A stretch of 64,000 bases of DNA from an uncultured Colwellia sp. (GTDB lineage: Bacteria; Pseudomonadota; Gammaproteobacteria; Enterobacterales; Alteromonadaceae). Position numbers and translations under genes: made by a program. Shown in pieces: positions 10,302 to 20,176 of the stretch. The notes beneath the pieces are model-generated. The model did not search any database, was not told the DNA's origin, and saw nothing but the letters and a program-made list of their open reading frames with translations. Position 1 is the stretch's first letter. The number at the start of each line of letters is the position of its first letter. The DNA lies in contig CAJXQM010000002.1 of assembly GCA_913058145.1 (NCBI GenBank), forward strand, positions 62,001 through 126,000. Reading direction: 5' to 3'.

Positions 10302-11327
10302 TTAAAAGCCTTCTAACACGATTTTTCCTATTGATTTACCTAATTCAAGTTCTTCATGCGCAATTCTTAAATTTTTCGCATTAATTGTTCCTAAATTTTT
10401 ACCCACCGTAGTTTGGATATAACCTTGGTCAATCAATTCAGACACTTTGTTAAGTAAATTATGTTGTTCGCTGATATCTACAGTGTTGAACATTGAACGG
10501 GTAAACATAAACTCCCAATGTAGTGACAAACATTTCGGTTTAAGCTTTCTGATGTCAATCGATTGAGGATCATCAATTAGCGCTATTTTTCCCATTGGGG
10601 CTAACAATTCAACATAGCTATCTAGATATGAATCTGTGTGCGTTAAACTAGCAACATGCGTTACTTGCCCGATATTAAGTTGATTAACTTGTTCCTCTAA
10701 TGGCTTGGAGTGATCAACGACATAATCCGCACCCAATTTTTTCACCCATTTTGCTGAGCTTTCACGAGAGGCGCTAGCAATAACGGTTGCACCTGTTAAT
10801 ACACTTGCTAATTGAACTAAAATTGAGCCTACACCACCCGCTGCGCCAACAATCAAAATCACATCGTTTGATTGCTCTTTTAAGTCAGGAGCCTGTTGCT
10901 TAATGGCCAAACGTTCAAACAATAATTCCCAAGCAGTAATTGACGTTAGCGGTAATGCGGCGGCTTCACTATCGGATAAACTTTTTGGCTTATTACCGAC
11001 AAGTCGTTCATCAACTAATTGATACTCTGCATTACTACCTTGACGATTTAAGTCCCCTGCATAGAACACCCTATCGCCCGGCTGAAAGTTACTTACTGAT
11101 TCACCTATTGCAACAACTTCACCAACAGCATCCCAACCGAGTACTTTGTACTGATCTCCTTCAGGTGAAACATTTTGACGAATCTTACAATCAACGGGAT
11201 TAACCGCGATTGAGCTAACGCGTACTAATAAGTCATGTCCTGATGCAATAGGTTGTGGGAGTTCAATATCGATTAAAGATAATGGGTCGTTGATAGATAA
11301 TGATTGCTTGTAGCCAATTGCTTTCAT
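10302..11327 (-). CDS. Zinc-binding alcohol dehydrogenase family protein (quinone oxidoreductase-like MDR)
   Basis: VLGWDAVGEVVAIGESV, IVGAAGGVGSILVQLA. Confidence 0.88.
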   Translation of the reverse strand: MKAIGYKQSLSINDPLSLIDIELPQPIASGHDLLVRVSSIAVNPVDCKIRQNVSPEGDQYKVLGWDAVGEVVAIGESVSNFQPGDRVFYAGDLNRQGSNAEYQLVDERLVGNKPKSLSDSEAAALPLTSITAWELLFERLAIKQQAPDLKEQSNDVILIVGAAGGVGSILVQLASVLTGATVIASASRESSAKWVKKLGADYVVDHSKPLEEQVNQLNIGQVTHVASLTHTDSYLDSYVELLAPMGKIALIDDPQSIDIRKLKPKCLSLHWEFMFTRSMFNTVDISEQHNLLNKVSELIDQGYIQTTVGKNLGTINAKNLRIAHEELELGKSIGKIVLEGF

Positions 11328-11541
11328 GTTTATTCTCCTGTTTGTATAAAGGTGATAGTTAGAATTTGTAACTATAACTGGTAATTAAAATTGAGCGTTA
11401 AGGTTCACCGTTAACTTTGGAGTAATAATAGAACTTGATTGATTAGAAAGAAACAACATAATGATGTAAATAATGTCATTACGAAGGTAGAATTGCGTTA
11501 ATCATGTCAACGGCCATTGAAAGTTGTCTAGCAAAAGGTAA

Positions 11542-11811
11542 GTGAAATTTATGGATTATTTTGAACAGTTAAGTGTAAGTAGAGTATCGACAACCATCGA
11601 GATTAAAAAAGCCTATCGTAAACTCGCTAATAAATATCACCCCGATAGAAATGATAGCACGGAAGCCAAAGAAAAATTTCAACTAATTCAACAGGCTTAT
11701 GATGTTATTTCTGATCCAAAAAAGCGTTCTTTATACTTAAAAAACAACTATACCGTAATAACTGATCCCCGAGAAATTACTGATTCTTTTTGGAACAGTG
11801 CTTTAAATTAG
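11542..11811 (+). CDS. Short J-domain protein
   Basis: J domain with [42 protein letters not shown]. Confidence 0.9.
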   Translation: MKFMDYFEQLSVSRVSTTIEIKKAYRKLANKYHPDRNDSTEAKEKFQLIQQAYDVISDPKKRSLYLKNNYTVITDPREITDSFWNSALN

Positions 11812-11869
11812 GCTTTAAATAATATTATCCTCTAGACTTTCTGTTAGACTTTCAATTAGGAAACAATGA

Positions 11870-12331
11870 ATGCAACCTGAAACAAGCTTACCTGATTATT
11901 TAACCGATGATTTTTCTATGTATTTAGAAAATATGATCTCATTAGCTGATCCTGAAAACCCTGATTTATTATCAAATTATTTATCTAATTTATTCGAACA
12001 ATTAAAAAAAATGCCTTTATTATTTAATGGCATGGCTGATCAACTCGCGATGGCGATATCAAGCAAGGTTAGAGTTGATAGCAAAAACCTAGCAAAAGTC
12101 GAACTTACTGATGAACCGTCTTGGGCTGAGATCAAACCATTTGTGGGCGTGCATGCTGATGCTAGAGCCTGTATTTCTGAAATAATGACCCACGCAGAAC
12201 AGGATTTAAAAACAGCCATTTTACTCATTCATTTTTATAATGGTTATGATGCTACTCCTTTAAAAGCAGAAGAAGATGAACATGATCAGCTCGATGAGTA
12301 TGGCTCAAATGATTATGATGAGAACTACTAG
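11870..12331 (+). CDS. Uncharacterised acidic protein
   Basis: ORF co-directional with J-domain gene; no recognised domain. Confidence 0.6.
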   Translation: MQPETSLPDYLTDDFSMYLENMISLADPENPDLLSNYLSNLFEQLKKMPLLFNGMADQLAMAISSKVRVDSKNLAKVELTDEPSWAEIKPFVGVHADARACISEIMTHAEQDLKTAILLIHFYNGYDATPLKAEEDEHDQLDEYGSNDYDENY

Positions 12332-12436
12332 TCTTTGTACTATTTTGACGTAACTAAATCAACAGAACCCATTAAAAAATTTAATTAAGCTATTTACTTA
12401 ACAAACCTATTTTAATAAACATATAAGTTTTAAGGA

Positions 12437-13090
12437 ATGACCTTGACAAAAAATGCATTAATTCTTGCTACCGATATTATTGAACAAGCGCAGCATAGCG
12501 GTAGACGCGCGGGCACCTCATTAGAAAACATTGCTTCTGAACAAGGTGATGAGACCATGCTTGCTGTGTTAACCGAAATGGATATTTTAACTGTCGCTAA
12601 AATTGTTAGAGAGCACGACGCGACTATCCCTTCTATTGCCACCTGGTTAATGGACGCGGAATCAATTAAGCAGCTATTAAACGTTGAACCCTCTTATTGG
12701 CAAAATATGGACGAAGAACACGTATTTTGTGCACAAACTGAAGCACACAGTTTATTAACACAAATATTTCTTTCTTCCGATGATGAAGAAAAACAATTGG
12801 AAGTGTTAACTGCCATTGTTGAAGATGACTTTGGTCTTTTATATTTATCTTTACCGTTTATTGGTCACGATTTTTCAGAATTAGAAGAAGACGAAGAACA
12901 AACGTCTGGCAGTACTGAAGAGTTGTTAATGAAAATAAAATCGCTAAGCGAAGAGGCCTATCATGAAGTCATGACGGTAAGTAGCAATGGTACACTCGAC
13001 AATATTGAAAACGCGTTAAAACAAAATGCCAATAAACAAAGAGTCACCGCTGTTGAAATGGATACCGACGATATGTTCGCGCCACTTTAA
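12437..13090 (+). CDS. Uncharacterised acidic protein
   Basis: ORF co-directional with J-domain gene; no recognised domain. Confidence 0.65.
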   Translation: MTLTKNALILATDIIEQAQHSGRRAGTSLENIASEQGDETMLAVLTEMDILTVAKIVREHDATIPSIATWLMDAESIKQLLNVEPSYWQNMDEEHVFCAQTEAHSLLTQIFLSSDDEEKQLEVLTAIVEDDFGLLYLSLPFIGHDFSELEEDEEQTSGSTEELLMKIKSLSEEAYHEVMTVSSNGTLDNIENALKQNANKQRVTAVEMDTDDMFAPL

Positions 13091-13119
13091 TTTGTTAGGT
13101 TATTTATTAGGATTCATCA

Positions 13120-14040
13120 ATGAAAATTGCAGCGTTAAGAAATCACCCATTTCTACTTTTAGTCTTAAAAGATGGAGAAAGTGAAGGCTATTTTACGCCA
13201 GAATTTATGCATAAAACTAAGCAACAATTATCCGATATGTCGTTGAGAATAGCGTCTGATAACTTGTCGATAATTTATGCCGATCAAATAAAAAAAGGCT
13301 GTGAAATTGTTCTTGGTTTGAGTAACTTAGGTCTATTAGAACTGTGCGATAACAATACGGATAAAGCAAAAGAGTTACTAAAAACCCAAGGTATCGTTTA
13401 TTGCTTTAGAGCCGGTTGGGCAAAGTACACTCAATTAAAAAAAGTATCTCCCTCATATTTTGAAGAGGTCTCGCTCAGTAGTTATGCGTTAGCCATTAAT
13501 GATACGTCTGACATAAGGCTTATGCATACGGCATTGATAAGTGAAGGCTATCAAAGCGCTATGCTGTTAAACGTTTATCAAAGTATTGCTGCCAACTATG
13601 GTGCCAACGCCCTGCTTATTGATACTGATGAAGACGTGTTGATATTTGAATTACAAAAGTTTCTCAATACGGCAATTGCATTGTTGCTTATTGATTGTGA
13701 CAAAAAAATGTTTACTACTACTTTATATCAGCAGTTAAACACTTACCTTACAGTAACTGATAAAGCTGCGCTGCTTATTAAAGTAGACAGTTCCATAGAA
13801 CACTTCATCCAAAAGCTACCGTTATTAACTAGGGAATACCTGCAAGAAGTAGGTTTGTTAGATTTCAACGAGTTAAAGGGGATTATTGATCAACAAGTCA
13901 ATATTTCTATTTATATCCCAGAAATATTAGAACTCCCTATCACGGTTGCCAATGAGCTGAATGGCGATTTTGAGGGGGGTTACGATTTTCATGCTGATGA
14001 TGAAGATGATCTCGCTTATTTAAAGCCTGACGGTCAATAA
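13120..14040 (+). CDS. Uncharacterised protein
   Basis: 306-aa ORF with acidic C-terminus, 29 bp after the previous gene. Confidence 0.65.
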   Translation: MKIAALRNHPFLLLVLKDGESEGYFTPEFMHKTKQQLSDMSLRIASDNLSIIYADQIKKGCEIVLGLSNLGLLELCDNNTDKAKELLKTQGIVYCFRAGWAKYTQLKKVSPSYFEEVSLSSYALAINDTSDIRLMHTALISEGYQSAMLLNVYQSIAANYGANALLIDTDEDVLIFELQKFLNTAIALLLIDCDKKMFTTTLYQQLNTYLTVTDKAALLIKVDSSIEHFIQKLPLLTREYLQEVGLLDFNELKGIIDQQVNISIYIPEILELPITVANELNGDFEGGYDFHADDEDDLAYLKPDGQ

Positions 14041-14226
14041 GAAGACGCCTAACTTCGCACTTCTTTTTACTTAGCCAGAGAGTATATGTAATGGTCAAAA
14101 AAAAGCATTTAAACTTGAAGAAATTTGGCGTATTCCTCTCCAGTCAAGTTAAAAATAGTACGAAGTTAGAGCTATGTTAAAATTTACGTTGAGTTAACGC
14201 GTAGTTAATACTTGGTTAGTAGATGA

Positions 14227-14718
14227 TTAATCCACTTTAAACGAAAGATTTAACCTAGGTATTTCTATTGCAGGGCATCGATTTACAATAATATTAATAC
14301 CACTTTCTAACGCTAATAATTCTGACTTTATGTCAGTTACCCCTAGTTGTGTCCATATATGGGCAATATTTTCTTGTTTAGCCTCAACCACTATATCTAA
14401 TAGATACTTAGATTGTCGAAACACGTCAATCATATCGATAGATGATGGTATATCCTTTATACAACCATACACCTCACGGTTTAATATTGTTGCCCCCTCA
14501 AGAAGTGGATTAACAGGAAAAACTTGATACCCCTCCTTTATTAGATAAGCCATCACTTTATAACTATCTCGCTCTGGTTTTGAGCTAGCCCCAATCAAAG
14601 CAATAGTTTTGACCTTTTTTAGGGTGTCAATGATGTTATTATCTTCAATCTCATCCCTATCATTAATCAGCTCTAAGCTCACATTAAAGCCCTTTCCATT
14701 GTGGTTCTCTTTTATCAA
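14227..14718 (-). CDS. CoA-binding protein (YccU-like)
   Basis: KVKTIALIGASSKPERDSYKVMAYLIKEGYQVFPVNPLLEGATILNREVYGCIKDIP. Confidence 0.85.
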   Translation of the reverse strand: MIKENHNGKGFNVSLELINDRDEIEDNNIIDTLKKVKTIALIGASSKPERDSYKVMAYLIKEGYQVFPVNPLLEGATILNREVYGCIKDIPSSIDMIDVFRQSKYLLDIVVEAKQENIAHIWTQLGVTDIKSELLALESGINIIVNRCPAIEIPRLNLSFKVD

Positions 14719-15496
14719 AAAATGCGCTCACACCTTCATCACACTCATCTGACAACATAGCTTGCAACATAGCCTGACTAGCTGAAATATATGCGTTTTC
14801 AATTGATTCATCTATTTGTTGATAGAAAGCAAGTTTACCCGAATGAATACCCACAGCTGATTTTTGCGCTATTTTATTCGCTAACTTATCAGTTTCTTCT
14901 TTTAAGTTTTCTATTTTTACAACCTTATTCACCAACCCGAAACGCATGGCATCTTCTGCAGAAAACATATCACCTGTTAATGCTATTTCCATCGCATGCT
15001 TACGGTGCATGTTACGGCCTATACCGACCAGTGGCGTGGTACAAAATGTTCCAATATTAACGCCCGGTGCGCAAAATCCAGCTTTGTCTTGAGTAATCGC
15101 TAAATCACACATAGATACCAATTGGCAACCCGCCGCACTTGCCGTGCCTTGCACACAAGCAATAACCACTTTAGGCGATTCAATGAGTGACATCATTAAT
15201 CGTGTGCAGTCATCTAAAACAGTTTTGACTCGTTTGGCATTATCAGGCTCGCAGTTTTTTTTTCTACCTGACATTTCTTTTAAATCATGACCTGCAGAAA
15301 ATACACCTCCCTCACCTGTTATAACAATAACGCGAACGTCATCATTTTCATTCGCTTCATTTATATGCTGATGTAAAGCCCTTAACATAGCTGAAGATAA
15401 TGGGTTTCTTTGTTTCGGACGATTCATAGATAACCAAAGAACATGGTTAGTAGTATTTGTTAAAACATAAGGCTGATTTTCGATGTTTTGAGTCAT
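14684..15496 (-). CDS. Enoyl-CoA hydratase/isomerase family protein
   Basis: Crotonase motifs: VIVITGEGGVFSAGHDLKEM, GTASAAGCQLVSMCDLAI. Confidence 0.88.
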   Translation of the reverse strand: MTQNIENQPYVLTNTTNHVLWLSMNRPKQRNPLSSAMLRALHQHINEANENDDVRVIVITGEGGVFSAGHDLKEMSGRKKNCEPDNAKRVKTVLDDCTRLMMSLIESPKVVIACVQGTASAAGCQLVSMCDLAITQDKAGFCAPGVNIGTFCTTPLVGIGRNMHRKHAMEIALTGDMFSAEDAMRFGLVNKVVKIENLKEETDKLANKIAQKSAVGIHSGKLAFYQQIDESIENAYISASQAMLQAMLSDECDEGVSAFFDKREPQWKGL

Positions 15497-15691
15497 GATT
15501 TTCCTATTGATGATAATTATTCCATATTATTATTTGAGGCTAAGAGTGTTAATAATGACTTGCTAAACAACTAAACACAGTGAGCTATAAGTAGCGAGGA
15601 ACGATAAATAAGTCAAATATCTGCCCCATTACATATCAGTTTTAAACACATTACCACAAATAACTTTCGCTTTCATTTAATGGAAAAGTAA

Positions 15692-16018
15692 ATCCAACTG
15701 AGTATTGTTTTACCTAAGGAGAAAAATCCGAACCCATACCCAAATATCACCCTAAATTTCCGTTATTTTTTCGCTCGTAAAGTTATGTTTGTGAAACATT
15801 CAATGGGCTATATTTGTATGCCCGGTGGTTTTGGTACACTCGATGAGTTTTTTAAAGCGTTAACCCTTGTGCAAACAAATAAAATTTATCCTATACCTAT
15901 AGTGCTATTTGGAACTAAATATTGGGAAGGCTTACTAAGCTGGATTAAAGAGCAACCACTAAAAGCAAGGTTAATGTCACCAATAATGTTTAAACTTATA
16001 CTGCGTTATTATTTTTAG
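15692..16018 (+). pseudogene. Truncated LOG-family (TIGR00730 Rossmann-fold) remnant
   Basis: Frame reads ...LPKEKNPNPYPNITLNFRYFFARKVMFVKHSMGYICMPGGFGTLDEFFKALTLVQTNKIYPIPIVLFGTKYWEGLLSWIKEQPL; PGGxGTxxE motif present but N-terminal Rossmann region and C-terminus missing; stop at 15689-15691. Confidence 0.75.
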
Positions 16019-18443
16019 ATGAGTTGTTGATAAAATGATAGGTCACCATTTTAATTACATCATTAATTAAAAACCAAACAAAGGCATAAAGCCAAATATA
16101 AAGCGCAAACTCCCAGCCTATAGGAGTAATAAATAATCCATAAACCGCAATAAGTGTACCGAGTATTTCAGTGCCAAATGTCGCAACAAGTAATAAGGGT
16201 GAGGGCCAAGGTTTTTGATAAAACCAACCATCAGCTCTAGTAATATAAAGTGTGCTATGCCCGGCGATAATCAGCTTTAAGAATAAAAGGCTTTGAATTG
16301 TCTCTTCAGCAACCCCTTGCTTTTGTAACCAGAAAAATAATACAAATGAAGATAAAACACCAGCGAGACCAAGTACTGTAGAAACGGTGAGTAAGGTATG
16401 CATTTTCCAAGAAACGGGGAGACTACTAACTTTAGTATTGTCATAAGCAATGGCAAGAATAGGTATATCGTTCAATAACGCTAAGAGAATTATCATTACT
16501 GTTGTTATTGGGTAGAAATTAAATACTAAAATACTTAATGTCATAAACAACACAATTCGAATAGTTTCTGCAACACGAAAAGTGGCGTAACTCTTCATTC
16601 TTTCAAAAGTAATTCTAGCCTGCTCTATAGCATGATTAATCACTGAAATACCAGGGGAGGTCAATATAATATCAGCAGAGGCACGTGCTGCGTCAGTAGC
16701 ATTGGACACAGCAAAACCACAATCTGCTTTTTTTAGGGCTGGCGCATCATTGACTCCATCACCCGTCATGCCAACTAAATGACCTGCTTTTTGCAGTTCT
16801 TCTACAATTAGGTATTTATCTTCTGGGAGTACTTCTGCAAAAACATCAACAGATTCAATAGTTTTTAACAATTTTTCCCCATCATATGAGGACAATTCTT
16901 TAGAACATATTACGCCTTCTTTAAAACCAAGTCTTTGTCCTATCTCACTTGCAATTGCGGCATTATCACCCGTGATCATTTTAACCGTTACTCCATGCTT
17001 TAGCATGGTTTGAATAACTTGTGCGGAATCATCTCTTTGAGGATCAATTAAAGGTATTAAACCAATGAGTTCAATCTTGTCTTTTTCTTTTTCAATAGCC
17101 ACGGCTAAAGAGCGGTAGCCTCTAGTAGCAAATAATTCAATGCATTTCATTATTGCAACGTATTCTTTCTCTGACAAGTCAGCCATTTTCAATATAATTT
17201 GAGGAGCGCCTTTATAGACAGTTAACTTTTCATTAGAGAGACAAACGATTGCGGAAGTGAATTTTTTAACAGGATCAAAGGGATTAAATTGCAGCTGTTT
17301 CCATTCTTGCCAATTAGCATGAGGATATTGGGTATCGATATAATCAAATAAAGGGACTTCAATGGGATCATGATTTTCATGGCGCGAAGCAAGCACCGCG
17401 TAAAGAAATAGCTCTTGCTCTATATAGCCATTTAAGGTCATAGGTTCAGCTACTTGCATTTCATTTTTTGTTAAGGTTCCCGTTTTATCTGAGCAAAACA
17501 CATCGACGCCAGCAAGCTCTTCAATCGCAGTAAGGCGAGAAACAATAGCCTTCTTTTTGGCTAGGTTAACTGCACCTACCGCCATTGTAACTGACAGTAC
17601 TGCGGGCAAAGCAACGGGTATTGCTGCTACGGTTAAAACCAAGGCAAAGCGAACAATTTCAAATAAGGGTTCTTGGCGAATAATGCCTGAAATTATAATT
17701 AATAACACCATAAAAAGGGTGAGAACGATAAGAAAATTACCAATTTTCATTACCATCTGTTGGAAGTGACTGCGTTCATTTAGTGAAGCTTTAGCCACAA
17801 GTGCAACAACAGTATTAAAACGGGTATTACTCGCAGTATTCACAATCAACGCTAGCATTTCACCCTGTTTTATTACTGTATTACTGTATGCCAATTCACC
17901 CTCATGTTTAGTCACGGGTAATGATTCTCCTGTTAAGGATGATTCATCAACCGACACAAAGCCACCGCTTAGTAATTTAACATCAGCGGGGATTATATCG
18001 CCAATGCGTATTCTAATAATGTCACCTGGCACTAAGTCTTGTGCGGGAAGCAAACTGTAATGTCCGTCCCGTAATACGCGAACTTCAAGGTTTAGGTGAC
18101 TTTTTAAAACTTTCAGCGCATTTAAAGCTTTATGTTCCTGAAAAAAATCAATTAGTACATTAACTAAAAGCATTATGGTTATAATTACAAAATCTTCCCA
18201 GTGTTTAACCAAGGCTGATAAGATCGCGGCAGCCTCAATCATCCAGGGAATAGGTCCCCAAAATCGACGCAGTATACGGTGTAATATACTTTCTTCTTTT
18301 TCAGTGATTTTGTTCGGACCAAAACGTTCTAATCTAATTTTTGCTTCAGATGTTGACAGACCGCGGTCAAATTCCACGTGAAAATCATCAAGTAAATCTG
18401 AATTTTTTTGGTTAAGGTAAGCTTCAGTATTTTTTATTTTCAT
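15996..18443 (-). CDS. Plasma-membrane-type H+-transporting P-type ATPase (type III)
   Basis: DKTGTLT, TGES, TGDGVNDAPALKKAD; length 815 aa with type III-like organisation. Confidence 0.85.
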   Translation of the reverse strand: MKIKNTEAYLNQKNSDLLDDFHVEFDRGLSTSEAKIRLERFGPNKITEKEESILHRILRRFWGPIPWMIEAAAILSALVKHWEDFVIITIMLLVNVLIDFFQEHKALNALKVLKSHLNLEVRVLRDGHYSLLPAQDLVPGDIIRIRIGDIIPADVKLLSGGFVSVDESSLTGESLPVTKHEGELAYSNTVIKQGEMLALIVNTASNTRFNTVVALVAKASLNERSHFQQMVMKIGNFLIVLTLFMVLLIIISGIIRQEPLFEIVRFALVLTVAAIPVALPAVLSVTMAVGAVNLAKKKAIVSRLTAIEELAGVDVFCSDKTGTLTKNEMQVAEPMTLNGYIEQELFLYAVLASRHENHDPIEVPLFDYIDTQYPHANWQEWKQLQFNPFDPVKKFTSAIVCLSNEKLTVYKGAPQIILKMADLSEKEYVAIMKCIELFATRGYRSLAVAIEKEKDKIELIGLIPLIDPQRDDSAQVIQTMLKHGVTVKMITGDNAAIASEIGQRLGFKEGVICSKELSSYDGEKLLKTIESVDVFAEVLPEDKYLIVEELQKAGHLVGMTGDGVNDAPALKKADCGFAVSNATDAARASADIILTSPGISVINHAIEQARITFERMKSYATFRVAETIRIVLFMTLSILVFNFYPITTVMIILLALLNDIPILAIAYDNTKVSSLPVSWKMHTLLTVSTVLGLAGVLSSFVLFFWLQKQGVAEETIQSLLFLKLIIAGHSTLYITRADGWFYQKPWPSPLLLVATFGTEILGTLIAVYGLFITPIGWEFALYIWLYAFVWFLINDVIKMVTYHFINNSSKNNNAV

Positions 18444-18646
18444 ATAATTATAAGTCGCTTAACAATAACTAAATTGTAGCATAAACTTTGTTATCACTAG
18501 TGTTTCGCTATATCAGCCTGATTTTTGGGCTTTTGTTGTTTCTCATTACAAAATAACAAAACATGATTTAGAGACACATCACCACCTAGGCGGTGTGACT
18601 AATCACATCAAAAAAATCACGCTTGTTTCACGAATATAGACCAATG

Positions 18647-19348
18647 TTAGCGATGTTGTGCCGCTTCACTTAAATGAGGGATATCTACAATAGTTACTTG
18701 GCGGCGTTCCATTTTTACCCAGCCTTCTTGCTGTAACTGTGTCAATGTTCTACTGACAGTTTCTGATGCTAAGCCTAGATAATTTCCTATGTCATCACGA
18801 GACATGCTTAATTCAAAATCTTTGCCTGAACAGCCAAGAGATTTACAGTTATCGGCTGTATCAATTAAAAATGCGGCAATGCGTGATTTAGCTTTTTTCT
18901 TATTTAACAATGAAATATTACGACCATGTCGTTTGAAATTATCTAGAGCGAGTTTTAACAACCATTCTGGAACTACCTCATTGAGTATTTTTTTCACCTC
19001 AGCAAGTGGAATGGCACAAACTGACGATGTGTGTAAGGCAATAGCTGATGAGACATATTGGTCAGAATCATAGCCTTCTAAACCGATGACATCATTAGGA
19101 AGAGAAAAATTTAAAACTTGTTCGTCACCACTATCATTAGTCACATAGATTTTTATCGCCCCTGATTTAATCACATAAAGTGTGCTTAATATATCACCTG
19201 TGTTAAATACATGTTCATTAACACTCAGCATATGTGACTGAAATATCTTAATATAAGGCGCATATTCTAGGAGTTTTGACCCAATACAACTGTTATTCCA
19301 AATACAGTGTTCACATCCTTTTGATCCTTCCTGTTTATAGTCTTTCAT
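18647..19348 (-). CDS. Crp/Fnr family regulator with Fnr-type cysteines
   Basis: CEHCIWNNSC near N-terminus plus SSVCAIPL; HTH RDDIGNYLGLASETVSRTLTQLQQEGW. Confidence 0.85.
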   Translation of the reverse strand: MKDYKQEGSKGCEHCIWNNSCIGSKLLEYAPYIKIFQSHMLSVNEHVFNTGDILSTLYVIKSGAIKIYVTNDSGDEQVLNFSLPNDVIGLEGYDSDQYVSSAIALHTSSVCAIPLAEVKKILNEVVPEWLLKLALDNFKRHGRNISLLNKKKAKSRIAAFLIDTADNCKSLGCSGKDFELSMSRDDIGNYLGLASETVSRTLTQLQQEGWVKMERRQVTIVDIPHLSEAAQHR

Positions 19349-19730
19349 ATCTTCCTTAAAATATTTATAAGTTTATGTAACCACATACTTTTAATAATGA
19401 TTTAATGACCTAAATTTTGTTATGGGGGAATACCTGATATGTTTTTTTAAAATTACTTATACCCGGTATTATTAGACGATATTCAGCATCACTTCTTGGA
19501 ATGATTTTTTGATAAATAATCCCCATATAATCAATGTAAATATTCTTGCGCACCGCTAGAGATTTTCATGTGTCAAATACATAAATTGACTTAAAAACCA
19601 ACTACTATGGTCAGATATATGTTTAACTTACTGGCTGAAAACACCCTAAAAAAGTGAACAATAAGGCATAAAATGAGAATATAGGATGAGAGGAAAGTTA
19701 CTATGCCACATCAACGAATAAGAGAGTTAA

Positions 19731-20087
19731 ATGCCCAATAACTGCATACATAGCACCTTTGCAGGCATTAACTTATCTAGCGTTGAAATTAATTTTGTTT
19801 CCCGCGATTTGGCTATCAGGGTTACTCTATCTTTTTTATTCTCTCTGGACTGGACTTCTAGTCGCTCCAGTGAACTATTATTTTGGGTAGCTGGTATTCA
19901 TATCTCAGCAGCAATTGTAATATTTATTATTGTGCATGTTTATCTGCTTACTGTTGGTCATGCCTTGCGCAAGTAACTACAACCGATGATAAACGGCTTT
20001 GATGACGTGAATTTAACGGCTGAAGAAGAGGTTTACTTAAAAGAAAATGAACCAGACCATATTGACCCAGTTAAGTTAATGCGATAA
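19731..20087 (+). pseudogene. Cytochrome b561-type relic with in-frame stop
   Basis: ...LLFWVAGIHISAAIVIFIIVHVYLLTVGHALRK*LQPMINGFDDVNLTAEEEVYLKENEPDHIDPVKLMR*; single TAA at 19974-19976 in the same frame; N-terminal region incomplete. Confidence 0.65.
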
Positions 20088-20092
20088 AAAAG

Positions 20093-20130
20093 AATGTTAA
20101 GCAATAATTTATAAATTATTGCTTAACATT
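20093..20130. terminator. Perfect 38-bp palindrome, probable rho-independent terminator of rimO
   Basis: aatgttaagcaataattta / taaattattgcttaacatt (19-bp perfect arms); minus-strand transcript is followed by CTTTTTTAT. Confidence 0.75.
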
Positions 20131-20176
20131 TTAAGAAAATAAAACTGAGTAGTGAATATTTTATATGGAACTAGAA

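Noticed and set aside
14091-14180. Short ORF MVKKKHLNLKKFGVFLSSQVKNSTKLELC after the J-domain cluster
   Set aside because: Very short, no recognised similarity; could be a gene remnant but cannot be supported.
14684-14718. 35-bp overlap of CoA-binding and enoyl-CoA hydratase genes
   Set aside because: Start of the CoA-binding protein may be downstream; overlap is not strong evidence of anything unusual.
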